Notes under the pieces: generated by a model
Databases searched by the model: none
What the model saw: only the letters and a program-made list of their open reading frames with translations
What the model was told of the DNA's origin: nothing
Translations under genes and position numbers: made by a program
In this document: positions 1 through 6,874 of the stretch, one piece after another
Layout: each line of letters opens with the position of its first letter
Numbering within the stretch: the first letter of the stretch is position 1
DNA from: an uncultured Corynebacterium sp.
Lineage (GTDB): Bacteria; Actinomycetota; Actinomycetes; Mycobacteriales; Mycobacteriaceae
DNA: 18,756 nucleotides
Assembly: GCF_947253065.1 (NCBI RefSeq)
Contig: NZ_CAMXWS010000036.1
Coordinates: 1 to 18,756 of the forward strand
Reading direction: 5' to 3'

Positions 1-344
1 AGGTTGAGGCTGAGCAGCTCAGCCTCCGGGAGTGGTTGGGCGTGATCGAGGGCGTCGGCGATGCGGGCGCCGTCGTCAAGCGTGACAAGGCCTGGGTGCG
101 CAACGGCCCCCACGACCGAGACCACCACCGTGGCTGGCGCTGCTTCAGTGGCCTCCCACTGGGGCTCGGACTCATCGCTGCCGCGCGCGAAGAACCACGC
201 GGCGATGAGTACAAAAACGACGCCCACGACGGCCGCAGCCTGCTTAGGCGCGATCTTGAGACGTGGTTCGGGGTATTCGACCGCCAAGAGGTCTTCTTCC
301 CCTGTCGGGCGGGTGAGTTCGGCGAGACGCTGCGATACCTTCAT
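1..344 (-). CDS. comEA: ComEA-like membrane-anchored DNA-binding protein, 3' end cut by window
   Basis: Only the first 114 codons are present; the gene runs off the left edge. The visible protein has a charged cytoplasmic N-terminus (MKVSQRLAELTRP), one hydrophobic segment at about residues 32-50 (AAAVVGVVFVLIAAWFF), an acidic linker, and the start of an SLBB-type fold (VVVSVVGAVAHPGLVTL, then DDGARIADAL). This is the usual order of ComEA-family proteins, which end in a helix-hairpin-helix DNA-binding domain that would lie outside the window. In competent bacteria ComEA binds incoming DNA at the outer face of the membrane; its role in corynebacteria is unproven. It follows degV on the same strand after 64 bp, which fits the degV-comEA-comEC order known in actinobacteria. 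The ATG has no strong ribosome binding site. The family call is fairly sure, the function inferred. Confidence 0.82.
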   Translation of the reverse strand, partial: MKVSQRLAELTRPTGEEDLLAVEYPEPRLKIAPKQAAAVVGVVFVLIAAWFFARGSDESEPQWEATEAAPATVVVSVVGAVAHPGLVTLDDGARIADALDHAQPLPEAELLSLN

Positions 345-408
345 GGCGCTCACGCTAAGACGCGCAGGCATTCACCCGCAGCCTCTCAAGTGCGGCGCTG
401 TGGATAAA

Positions 409-1212
409 TCAGCTAGCTGTGGAATTCTCCGTGCCGGTGTAGAACACCGACAGCGCGATCGCCCCTTCGCCGGTGTGTGCAGCCACGGCGGCGGTCAAAG
501 GGAAAAGCTCAACGCTGGAGCCGTCAACCAGCTCTTCTTCAAGCATTTCAGCCAAGGTTTGGGCGCTGTCTTCGTCTTCGCTGTACTGGATCGCGGCGAA
601 AACAGGGTTCCCGCTGGCGTGCTCGACAACGTGGTTGACCAGCTTCGTGAATGCCTTGGATTGTGTGCGTGTCTTGATCGCCAATTCCAGCTTTCCGTCG
701 TTGACGCGCAGGATCGGCTTGGTGGCCAACAAAGCCGCAGACAGCATGGCAGTGGTCGCGGACAATCGTCCGGATTTGCGCATGTCGTCGAGTTGGCGCA
801 GGTAAAGCCAGGTCTCCGACATGGCGAGGGTTGCTTCGGCTGCTGCCGCGCACCCGTCGAGGTTCGCACCCGCGCGTGCGAAAGAGGCCGCCACGATCGC
901 GGCCGCGCCAACCGCCATGCCAGCGGAATCGGTGTCCACAACGCGCACGGCATCATCGAATACAGCCGACGCGCTCACGCCCGCTGACCACGTCGACGAG
1001 AGCCGTTTGGACAGGTGCAGCGCCACGATCCCATCGTCGCCGCCGCGTTCCAGCTGACGCGCATAAGCCGCGGCGAGCTCGAGAGAGCTCAGCCCGGAGG
1101 TGGACACTTCCTCATCTTCCATCACGTGCAGGTCCAGCACGGTGATGCCCAGTTCGTCGGCGAGGTCCGCCGGGATGCCCGAGGAAGAATCGGTGACGAT
1201 GCGCACGCTCAT
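409..1212 (-). CDS. DegV family fatty-acid-binding protein
   Basis: The protein is 267 aa, close to the usual 280 aa of DegV proteins. Visible family marks are the N-terminal VTDSSSGIP, the LSSTWSAG stretch, DDMRKSGRLSA, KPIL, and the C-terminal HTGEGAIALSVF. DegV proteins bind a single long-chain fatty acid between two domains; in Gram-positive bacteria some (FakB) present it to the kinase FakA. No FakA-like gene is visible here, so the partner is unknown. I place the start at the ATG giving MSVRIVTDS because it overlaps the stop of the upstream phosphatase gene as TGATG, which suggests translational coupling. A start 13 codons upstream is open but lies inside the neighbour and adds residues the family does not have. 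Confidence 0.9.
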   Translation of the reverse strand: MSVRIVTDSSSGIPADLADELGITVLDLHVMEDEEVSTSGLSSLELAAAYARQLERGGDDGIVALHLSKRLSSTWSAGVSASAVFDDAVRVVDTDSAGMAVGAAAIVAASFARAGANLDGCAAAAEATLAMSETWLYLRQLDDMRKSGRLSATTAMLSAALLATKPILRVNDGKLELAIKTRTQSKAFTKLVNHVVEHASGNPVFAAIQYSEDEDSAQTLAEMLEEELVDGSSVELFPLTAAVAAHTGEGAIALSVFYTGTENSTAS

Positions 1213-1853
1213 CAGCTCACCGCCCCCTGGTTCCACGCTTCCAAGTACCACTGCGCGTCGTCCCAGGAGCCGTCGCCACCCAAGCGAGGGCGGGCGGAAA
1301 GCTGCGAAGTATGTGTGTTATTCAGCCCTTTGAGCAGCGGATACTGGGAATGTTCCAAGCCCAGCAGATTCGACGTCAACGCCGAAATCGTGCCACCGTG
1401 TGCAACCAACAGCACAGCAGAATCGTCCCAGTCCGCATCGCACATGAGCTTATCGACGACCGGCCGTGCCCTTTCCGCCACATCCAACCGCGACTCCCCC
1501 TCCGGCGGTGCCCACGCTGGATCATGGCGCCACGCGGCACGCGCACCAACGAAAGATTCGTCGACTTCCTGGTGCGTCAATCCCTGCCAGGCACCCAGGT
1601 GGGTCTCCCTCAGACGTGGATCGAGCTCGACATCGAGGCCGAGTTTCTCACCGATGATCTCCGCGGTGGTGCGGGCACGGCTCAAATCCGACGAAATGAT
1701 CTTGGTGATTCCCATGCCGACCACCCAATTAGCGGCGGTGTGGGCCTGAGAAAGCCCTTCGCTGGATAGCTTGGTATCCAGCTGTCCCTGCATACGGCGA
1801 CCAGCGTTATAGGTGGTCTGGCCGTGCCGCATCATGATCAAACGTCGGTTCAT
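1212..1853 (-). CDS. Histidine phosphatase family protein (phosphoglycerate mutase-like; GpgP-type candidate)
   Basis: The 213-aa protein carries the branch-1 histidine phosphatase core: the phospho-acceptor motif RHGQTTYN with His10, Arg61 in SSDLSRARTTAE, Glu83 in RETHLGAWQGL, and the second His152 in VAHGGTISAL. It is shorter than the cofactor-dependent glycolytic mutase (about 250 aa), so a phosphatase is more likely than a glycolytic mutase. The mycobacterial gene at this place in the rsfS-nadD cluster (Rv2419c) is a glucosyl-3-phosphoglycerate phosphatase, and this is a plausible but untested assignment. The gene starts 6 bp after the rsfS stop with a poor Shine-Dalgarno sequence and ends in a TGATG overlap with degV, so it is probably translated as part of the cluster. 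Confidence 0.88.
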   Translation of the reverse strand: MNRRLIMMRHGQTTYNAGRRMQGQLDTKLSSEGLSQAHTAANWVVGMGITKIISSDLSRARTTAEIIGEKLGLDVELDPRLRETHLGAWQGLTHQEVDESFVGARAAWRHDPAWAPPEGESRLDVAERARPVVDKLMCDADWDDSAVLLVAHGGTISALTSNLLGLEHSQYPLLKGLNNTHTSQLSARPRLGGDGSWDDAQWYLEAWNQGAVS

Positions 1854-1859
1854 GGCGCT

Positions 1860-2327
1860 TTAGAAATCGTCGTTGCTTGGGCCTTCGCCGGCGAGCGGAA
1901 GATCCTCGATATTGTCCAGGGAGCGCACATCCGTCTCATCACCGAACTGCCCAGGACGAGCCGGTGGCTCCACGCCTTCGACCTCGATGAGCGGGCAGTC
2001 AGCGTACAGGCGGTCCAGGCCGTAGAACTCACGCTCAGCATCGCGCTGAACATGCACAACGAAGGTTCCGTAATCCAGCAGCACCCAGCGGAATTCGCGG
2101 TTACCTTCACGACGCTTCGGCTCCGCTCCCGCCTTCGTCAGCGCATCCTCGACCTCTTCGACAACAGCGGCCACTTGGCGCTCATTATCAGCAGAGATGA
2201 CGACAAAGACATCAGTGATCGCCATGACGTCGGTGACATCAATGACGGCGATATCGCGCCCAAGCCTCTCATCAGCGGCTTTAGCAGCAATAATGGCCAG
2301 TTCGCGGGCAGTATCCGAAGCAGTCAA
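1860..2327 (-). CDS. rsfS: Ribosomal silencing factor RsfS
   Basis: RsfS binds ribosomal protein L14 on the large subunit and blocks joining with the small subunit when nutrients are low. The 155-aa protein has the DUF143/Iojap core: VIDVTDVMAITDVFVVISADNERQV, then a second half with WVLLDYGTFVVHVQRDAEREFYGLDRLYAD. An acidic tail of about 40 residues ending GPSNDDF follows and is longer than in short RsfS proteins. I choose a TTG start (protein LTASDTAREL, read as Met) because AAGGA lies 9 nt upstream and homologues begin at this point. A longer frame from 2384 has no family support and would run through the hairpin at 2375-2398. It lies between nadD and the phosphatase gene, the standard actinobacterial order. 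Confidence 0.93.
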   Translation of the reverse strand: MTASDTARELAIIAAKAADERLGRDIAVIDVTDVMAITDVFVVISADNERQVAAVVEEVEDALTKAGAEPKRREGNREFRWVLLDYGTFVVHVQRDAEREFYGLDRLYADCPLIEVEGVEPPARPGQFGDETDVRSLDNIEDLPLAGEGPSNDDF

Positions 2328-2336
2328 ACGAGCAGA

Positions 2337-2341
2337 TCCTT
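2337..2341 (-). promoter_or_regulatory. Ribosome binding site supporting the rsfS TTG start
   Basis: On the minus strand AAGGA is followed by 9 nt and then TTG. It is the only good Shine-Dalgarno sequence near the 5' end of rsfS and decides for the TTG at 2325-2327 over an upstream in-frame ATG. Confidence 0.6.
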
Positions 2342-2374
2342 CTGTACTGGGAATGGAGCAGAGTGAACCAGTGC

Positions 2375-2398
2375 ATTGTCCCATGACAGAGGGACAAT
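2375..2398 (-). other. 8-bp perfect inverted repeat between nadD and rsfS
   Basis: ATTGTCCC and GGGACAAT form a perfect 8-bp stem around an 8-nt loop, inside the 84-bp gap between the nadD stop and the rsfS start. No T-run follows on the minus strand, so it does not look like an intrinsic terminator. It may be an RNA processing or stability element, or a protein binding site. Confidence 0.45.
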
Positions 2399-2411
2399 AT
2401 GCCAGTTGAGG

Positions 2412-3062
2412 CTAGGAGTACATCTCGTTCTTCGCGATGTACTGCACCACGCCATCCGGCACCAAGTACCACACCGGTCGCCCCTGCGATGCGCGCTCAC
2501 GGCAGTCCGTGGACGAGATCGCCATCGCGGGAATCTTGATCAGGTGGGTCCGATCGCGGTGGACTTCGGGCAGCATGTCCTCGGTGAGTTCGTAGCCGGG
2601 GCGTGTCACACCGACAAATTCGGCGAGGTCGAACATCTTCTCCCAGTGATGCCACGACATGATCGAGGCCAGTGCATCGGCGCCGGTGATGAAGAACAAC
2701 TCATCGTTCGGGTAGAGCTGCGCCATGTCTTTCAACGTGTCCACCGTGTAGGTGTCTCCCCCACGGTCAATGTCTACGCGAGAGACATGGAAGCGGGGGT
2801 TGGAGGCGGTGGCGATCACGGTCATCAAATAGCGATCTTCAGCGTCCGAGACATTGCGGTCTGCTTTTTGCCACGGTTGACCGGTAGGGACGAAAACTAC
2901 TTCGTCCAGGTTGAATACGTCAGCGACTTCGCTAGCCGCGACGAGGTGGCCGTTGTGGATCGGATCAAATGTGCCGCCCATAATGCCGATGCGGCGTGGG
3001 GTCACGTGCGGTTCAGGAGGCGTTTCCGTGGGGAATGCCGCAGCGGCATCAGTTCGGGTCAT
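2412..3062 (-). CDS. nadD: Nicotinate-mononucleotide adenylyltransferase
   Basis: NadD joins nicotinate mononucleotide and ATP to give deamido-NAD in NAD synthesis, in the cytoplasm. The 216-aa product has the nucleotidyltransferase signature GGTFDPIHNGHL at about residues 29-40 and the second nucleotide-binding motif ISSTDCRER near the C-terminus, plus TGADALASIMSWHHWEKM, typical of NadD. The ATG (protein MTRTDAAAAF) overlaps the stop of the upstream membrane protein gene as ATGA, so I favour it. An in-frame GTG at 3128 would add 22 residues, and a GTG at 3005 would remove 19; homologues usually begin only a few residues before GIMGGTFDP, so the shorter form is possible. None of the three has a clear Shine-Dalgarno sequence, which fits translational coupling. 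Confidence 0.95.
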   Translation of the reverse strand: MTRTDAAAAFPTETPPEPHVTPRRIGIMGGTFDPIHNGHLVAASEVADVFNLDEVVFVPTGQPWQKADRNVSDAEDRYLMTVIATASNPRFHVSRVDIDRGGDTYTVDTLKDMAQLYPNDELFFITGADALASIMSWHHWEKMFDLAEFVGVTRPGYELTEDMLPEVHRDRTHLIKIPAMAISSTDCRERASQGRPVWYLVPDGVVQYIAKNEMYS

Positions 3063-3436
3063 GGGAGGAGATTCTGAATCGGCGGGTAGTACACCGTCAG
3101 CTTGCCCGTTGGGAAGAATTTCTTCCACAGGGTGATGAGACTAACGATCGTCAGGAACGTAGCCATCAGTGGAAAGAACCAGCTGGCCACGTAGCTCGAC
3201 CGATTCTGTTGCTGTTCGATCTTGAACGAAGAGCCGGTTTTGCAGGTGCGTGAGGAGCCCTTTTCCTCGACCTTTTGGTATTTATCGTTGATCTTCACGT
3301 GCAACTCGCCGTTGAGACATACGGCGGAGGGCATATCCGGAGACGGTTCCTTCGCGTCCGCAACTGCGCCTGTAGACACAGTGCTTGCCAGTGCGATCGT
3401 TGCCGCTACAGCCATCGGTGCGAAACGCATACCCAC
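3059..3436 (-). CDS. Unrecognised secreted/type I membrane protein coupled to nadD
   Basis: I do not recognise a family. The 125-aa protein has an N-terminal signal peptide (hydrophobic residues about 7-24, probable cleavage after AVADA at 28), an outer segment of about 55 residues with two cysteines (40 and 65) that could form a disulfide, one transmembrane segment at about 82-104 (YVASWFFPLMATFLTIVSLITLW), then KK and a cytoplasmic tail of some 20 residues. The outer part is polar (KINDKYQKVEEKG, KIEQQQNRSS). The start may be the GTG at 3436, six nt after GGAG, or the ATG two codons later. Its stop overlaps the nadD ATG as ATGA, so the two are probably co-translated. Real coding is supported by the ordered topology and the coupling. 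Function unknown. Confidence 0.72.
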   Translation of the reverse strand: MGMRFAPMAVAATIALASTVSTGAVADAKEPSPDMPSAVCLNGELHVKINDKYQKVEEKGSSRTCKTGSSFKIEQQQNRSSYVASWFFPLMATFLTIVSLITLWKKFFPTGKLTVYYPPIQNLLP

Positions 3437-3513
3437 TTCTTTCTCCGTTGAGGAAGCCTGTGAACAGGCAATTTACGACTCTTCAGAGCCTCTACCCACT
3501 TATCTTCACGGTT

Positions 3514-3541
3514 ATCTTAACGTACTTGCCTTAACAACCAA
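3514..3541 (-). promoter_or_regulatory. Possible promoter for the membrane protein-nadD-rsfS segment
   Basis: In the 114-bp gap after proA, the minus strand has TTGGTT (3541-3536), a 16-nt spacer, and TAAGAT (3519-3514), a fair match to sigma-A type -35 and -10 elements. A GCCTG/CAGGC stem with a 4-nt loop (3456-3469) would lie in the leader. Pattern match only. Confidence 0.35.
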
Positions 3542-3550
3542 GAGGGGGAT

Positions 3551-4822
3551 TTAATCCCTCGTCTGTCCTGTTCCTTCCAGAATCCACTTCGTGCTGGTCA
3601 GCTCCGGCAGAGCCATCGGGCCACGTGCGTGAAGTTTCTGTGTGGAGATCCCGATCTCCGCACCCATGCCATACTGTTCGCCGTCCGTGAACGCGGTCGA
3701 AGCATTGATCATCACCGCGGCGGCGTCGACCTCGGCGGCGAATTTCTGGCACGTGTACGCATTCAGTGAGGCGATCGCTTCAGTGTGCCCGGAGGTGTAA
3801 CGCGCGATGTGCGCGATCGCACCGTCCACGCCGTCGACGATCTGCACGGCGATGTCCATGGACAAATATTCGTCGGACCAGTCCTCTTCGGTTGCGGCAA
3901 TGACATCTTCCGCACCCAAAGCAGCAAGCTTATCGACGTCCCCATGCACCCTCACCCCATTTTCCTGCAGCTCGGTGATGATGCGGAGTTGGTCTTCGGG
4001 GTTAAGGGCGGCGTCGATAAGCGCTGTTTCAGTCGCGTTGCACACCGAGCAGCGACGTGTCTTGCCGTTGAGCAACATGGCGATGGCTTGGTCGAGGTCC
4101 GCGTCGACGTCGATGTAGAAGTGGCAATTGCCCGTGCCCGTCTCGATGGCCGGCACAGTGGCACCGGTGACGACCGTGTCGATGAGGCGAGCGGAACCGC
4201 GCGGAATAACAACGTCGACGAGACCGCGCGCGGTGATCAAATCCTTCACCGAATCGTGGCTGTCGCAAGGCAACAACTGGACGATCTCGCGTGGCAGGTC
4301 GTGGTTCGCCGCGACGTCCTGGAGGATCTCTACGAGTGCCTGGTTCGAATGACGTGCCGATTTCGAACCGCGCAACAGCGCCACGTTGCCCGATTTGAGC
4401 GCGAGGCCGAACGCGTCGACCGTGACATTCGGGCGCGCCTCGTAGACCATTCCCATCACACCGAGCGGGACGCGGACCTGCTTCATCGCGATGCCATTTG
4501 GCATCAGCCCACCACGCAGCACCTCCCCGACGGGGTCCTTCAGCGACGCGACTTGGCACAGTCCGCCCGCGATGTCTTCGATGCGCGCGGCGTCGAGCGC
4601 GAGCCGGTCGATGAGCGATTCGCTCAATCCGTTCGCTTTTCCGTCCTCGATGTCTTTCTGGTTCGCGACGAGAATCTCTTCTGTCCGCGCAATGAGCTCA
4701 TCGGCGGCGGCAAGCAGCACCGCGTCCTTTACTGGCGTTGAAAGCGTGGCCAGGATGGGCGCTACCTGTTTCGCGGCGCGCGCTTTGGACAGGACCTCTT
4801 CACGGGCAGTTGTCTCGCTCAT
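3551..4822 (-). CDS. proA: Glutamate-5-semialdehyde dehydrogenase (gamma-glutamyl phosphate reductase)
   Basis: ProA reduces glutamyl-5-phosphate to glutamate-5-semialdehyde with NADPH, the second step of proline synthesis, acting with ProB encoded upstream. The 423-aa length is normal. Family marks include PLGVMGMVYEARPNVTVDAFGLALKSGN at about 119-146, LRGSKSARHSN at 150-160, IPRGSARLI, the Cys261 of SVCNATET (family catalytic cysteine), and the C-terminal MGAEIGISTQKLHARGPMALPELTS. The ATG follows AGGA with a 9-nt spacer and lies 18 bp after the dehydrogenase stop. The stop codon sits in the middle of a short palindrome (GGGAT-TAA-ATCCC on the minus strand) that could be a weak 3' hairpin. 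Confidence 0.98.
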   Translation of the reverse strand: MSETTAREEVLSKARAAKQVAPILATLSTPVKDAVLLAAADELIARTEEILVANQKDIEDGKANGLSESLIDRLALDAARIEDIAGGLCQVASLKDPVGEVLRGGLMPNGIAMKQVRVPLGVMGMVYEARPNVTVDAFGLALKSGNVALLRGSKSARHSNQALVEILQDVAANHDLPREIVQLLPCDSHDSVKDLITARGLVDVVIPRGSARLIDTVVTGATVPAIETGTGNCHFYIDVDADLDQAIAMLLNGKTRRCSVCNATETALIDAALNPEDQLRIITELQENGVRVHGDVDKLAALGAEDVIAATEEDWSDEYLSMDIAVQIVDGVDGAIAHIARYTSGHTEAIASLNAYTCQKFAAEVDAAAVMINASTAFTDGEQYGMGAEIGISTQKLHARGPMALPELTSTKWILEGTGQTRD

Positions 4823-4840
4823 GGAGGTCGATCCTAGCGT

Positions 4841-5755
4841 TTAGTACCCCTGCTCCACGTCAACTTCGGTGGGCATCTGTTCGCCACGCTGGAGTGCTTC
4901 CCAATTTTCGAGAATCTGCTTGCCAATCCGTTCCTCACCGAATCGCTGTGTACTGGCGACATGCGGGGTGATCAGGCAGCGGTTTTCCAGCCAAAGCGCA
5001 TGGTCGGCAGGCAGCGGCTCTGGGTCAGTGACATCCAGAGCTGCACCGGCGATCGTGCCGTCACGCAGAGCTGCAACGAGGTCGTCGGTGACCACGAGCG
5101 GTCCGCGTCCCACGTTGACTAGTACTGCGGTCTGCTTCATCTTGTGCAATACGTCAGCATTGACCATGCCACGGGTCGCAGCGGTGAGTGGGGTGAGCAG
5201 AACCACCACATCGGCACGACCCCACACGTCTTCGGCTTCGTGCATCGGAATGGTTTCACCGGCACCCTCGACCGGACGACCGGAACGATTCACGGCGATG
5301 ATCTCTGTCTGGAACGGGGCGAGGAATTCGATCAGCTTCTTACCGATCCCGCCCGCACCGATGATCGCCACTGTCATGTCCTCAAAGAGGTACCGGGTTT
5401 CTTCGTGCATCGACTGTGTCGTCGAGCCATCCGGGGTGACGCGCTTAAATTGGTGCAATGCCGCGAGCATTAGCGCAAGGGTGGTCTCAGCGACCGGTGC
5501 ATCGTACAGTCCGGCAGCATTCGCCCAACGAATGCCGGAGCTCTTCAGAATCCCTGCGCTATCGAGCGCATCAATTCCCGCCCAGGCGAACTGCGCGAAT
5601 TGGATGCTGTCCGGCAGCTGCTCCGGAAATTGCTCAGCACCGCCGTGGTAGATAAGCACATCAGGGTTCTCATCCAGCGCGACGTGTTGGTGACCCTGGC
5701 CTTCAAGTTCGTCGACTGTGCGGGACCAGGGTTCAGGCAAAATCGTGAACTTCAT
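4841..5755 (-). CDS. D-isomer specific 2-hydroxyacid dehydrogenase
   Basis: The 304-aa enzyme has the NAD-binding GAGGIGKK motif at 133-140 and the family catalytic set: Arg217 in NVGRGPLV, Glu246 in DVTDPEPLP and His265 in TPHVAST. It should interconvert a 2-keto acid and a D-2-hydroxy acid with NAD(P)H. It lacks the C-terminal ACT/regulatory region of SerA, so biosynthetic phosphoglycerate dehydrogenase is unlikely; the substrate is unknown. It sits between proB (3 bp upstream) and proA (18 bp downstream) on the same strand, an arrangement also known in C. glutamicum. That hints at a link with glutamate/proline metabolism, but no such role is shown by the sequence. Confidence 0.93.
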   Translation of the reverse strand: MKFTILPEPWSRTVDELEGQGHQHVALDENPDVLIYHGGAEQFPEQLPDSIQFAQFAWAGIDALDSAGILKSSGIRWANAAGLYDAPVAETTLALMLAALHQFKRVTPDGSTTQSMHEETRYLFEDMTVAIIGAGGIGKKLIEFLAPFQTEIIAVNRSGRPVEGAGETIPMHEAEDVWGRADVVVLLTPLTAATRGMVNADVLHKMKQTAVLVNVGRGPLVVTDDLVAALRDGTIAGAALDVTDPEPLPADHALWLENRCLITPHVASTQRFGEERIGKQILENWEALQRGEQMPTEVDVEQGY

Positions 5756-5758
5756 GCC

Positions 5759-6874
5759 CTACAGCCTAGAGGCGTAATTGGACAGGTAGTCCGCGTGCAC
5801 CACCGAGCGGCGCTGATCTTCCGGTAATTCGGCGGTGTGTTTGCCAAGCATGCCGGTGAGCTGGGTGGCGTCATAGCCAACCACGCCACGGCCGATCGCG
5901 GCGCCATCGGGGCCGAGGATCTCCACGATGTCGCCTGCATGGAAATCGCCTTCCACACCGGTAATGCCCACGGCGAGCAAGCTCGTGCCGCCGCGGGTGA
6001 CGGCTTTGACTGCGCCTTCATCAAGACGCAGAACACCTTCCGCATCAGCGGCGTAGAGCACCCAGAATTTCCAGGCCGACAAACGCGATTCGGGGCGGGT
6101 ATGGAAGACGGTGCCCACCGCGGCGTCGCCGAGCGCGTCTTCGATTTTCTCGGCAGAGGTGAGCAGCACGGGCACGCCACCACGGGTGGCTAAGCGCGCA
6201 GCGGAGACCTTCGAGGCCATTCCGCCAGTGCCGAAAACGCCACCATCGCCCGCGACGATGCCTTCCAGGTCCTTGCCGGAATGCACCTCGGAAACGAAGG
6301 TCGCGCCAGGATCTGAGGGATTACGGTCGTAGAGGCCATCCACGTCCGAGAGCAAGACAAGAGCATCAGCCGAGGTCAGCGTAGCCACGATCGCGGAAAG
6401 GCGGTCGTTGTCGCCGAAGCGCATCTCCGATGTTGCCACGGTGTCATTCTCATTCACGATCGGCACCGCGCCCATCTGTCGCAGCCGATCAATCGTGCGC
6501 TGTGCATTGCGGGCACGCTCACGCACGCCAGCATCAGACTGTGTGAGCAGCACCTGCCCGATCGTGCGCCCATATCGCGCAAAAGACTGACCCCAGGACT
6601 GCGCCAAGTGGATCTGCCCCACCGACGCCGCAGCCTGCTTCGTCGCCAGGTCCTGCGGTCGCGTCGATAGCCCCAGTGGGGTCATGCCCGCGGCGATAGC
6701 GCCGGATGACACCACGATCACATCGCAGCCACGGGCAATCCGGGCTTCGATCGCGTCGACGATGCGGTCGATTTTGGCTTGGGAGACAGCGGACGTGTCG
6801 TCGACAAGCGAGCTCGTACCAAGCTTGACGACGATCTTCCGCGCCCCCGCGATTTCTTCCCGCAGCGCTGCCAT
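5759..6874 (-). CDS. proB: Glutamate 5-kinase
   Basis: ProB phosphorylates glutamate to glutamyl-5-phosphate, the committed and normally proline-inhibited step of proline synthesis. The 371-aa protein has an amino-acid kinase domain (KIVVKLGTSSLVDD at 13-26, VVSSGAIAAGM at 54-64, IVNENDTVAT at 139-148, FGDNDRLSAIVATL at 153-166, LLSDVDGLYDRNP at 174-186, GTGGMASKVSAA at 215-226) and a C-terminal PUA domain (about 275-371). I take the ATG that overlaps the obgE stop as TAATG; the frame is open further upstream but those 65 residues are a shadow of the obgE 3' end. The coupling to a ribosome-assembly GTPase gene is common in actinobacteria. Confidence 0.97.
   Translation of the reverse strand: MAALREEIAGARKIVVKLGTSSLVDDTSAVSQAKIDRIVDAIEARIARGCDVIVVSSGAIAAGMTPLGLSTRPQDLATKQAAASVGQIHLAQSWGQSFARYGRTIGQVLLTQSDAGVRERARNAQRTIDRLRQMGAVPIVNENDTVATSEMRFGDNDRLSAIVATLTSADALVLLSDVDGLYDRNPSDPGATFVSEVHSGKDLEGIVAGDGGVFGTGGMASKVSAARLATRGGVPVLLTSAEKIEDALGDAAVGTVFHTRPESRLSAWKFWVLYAADAEGVLRLDEGAVKAVTRGGTSLLAVGITGVEGDFHAGDIVEILGPDGAAIGRGVVGYDATQLTGMLGKHTAELPEDQRRSVVHADYLSNYASRL

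Noticed and set aside
376..395. CCGCA/TGCGG hairpin between degV and comEA
   Set aside because: A 5-bp stem with a 10-nt loop and no T-run is too weak to call a terminator.
61..987. 308-codon plus-strand open frame opposite comEA and degV
   Set aside because: It spans two recognised genes on the other strand, has low-complexity Arg/Ser composition and no family features. It is a high-GC shadow frame.
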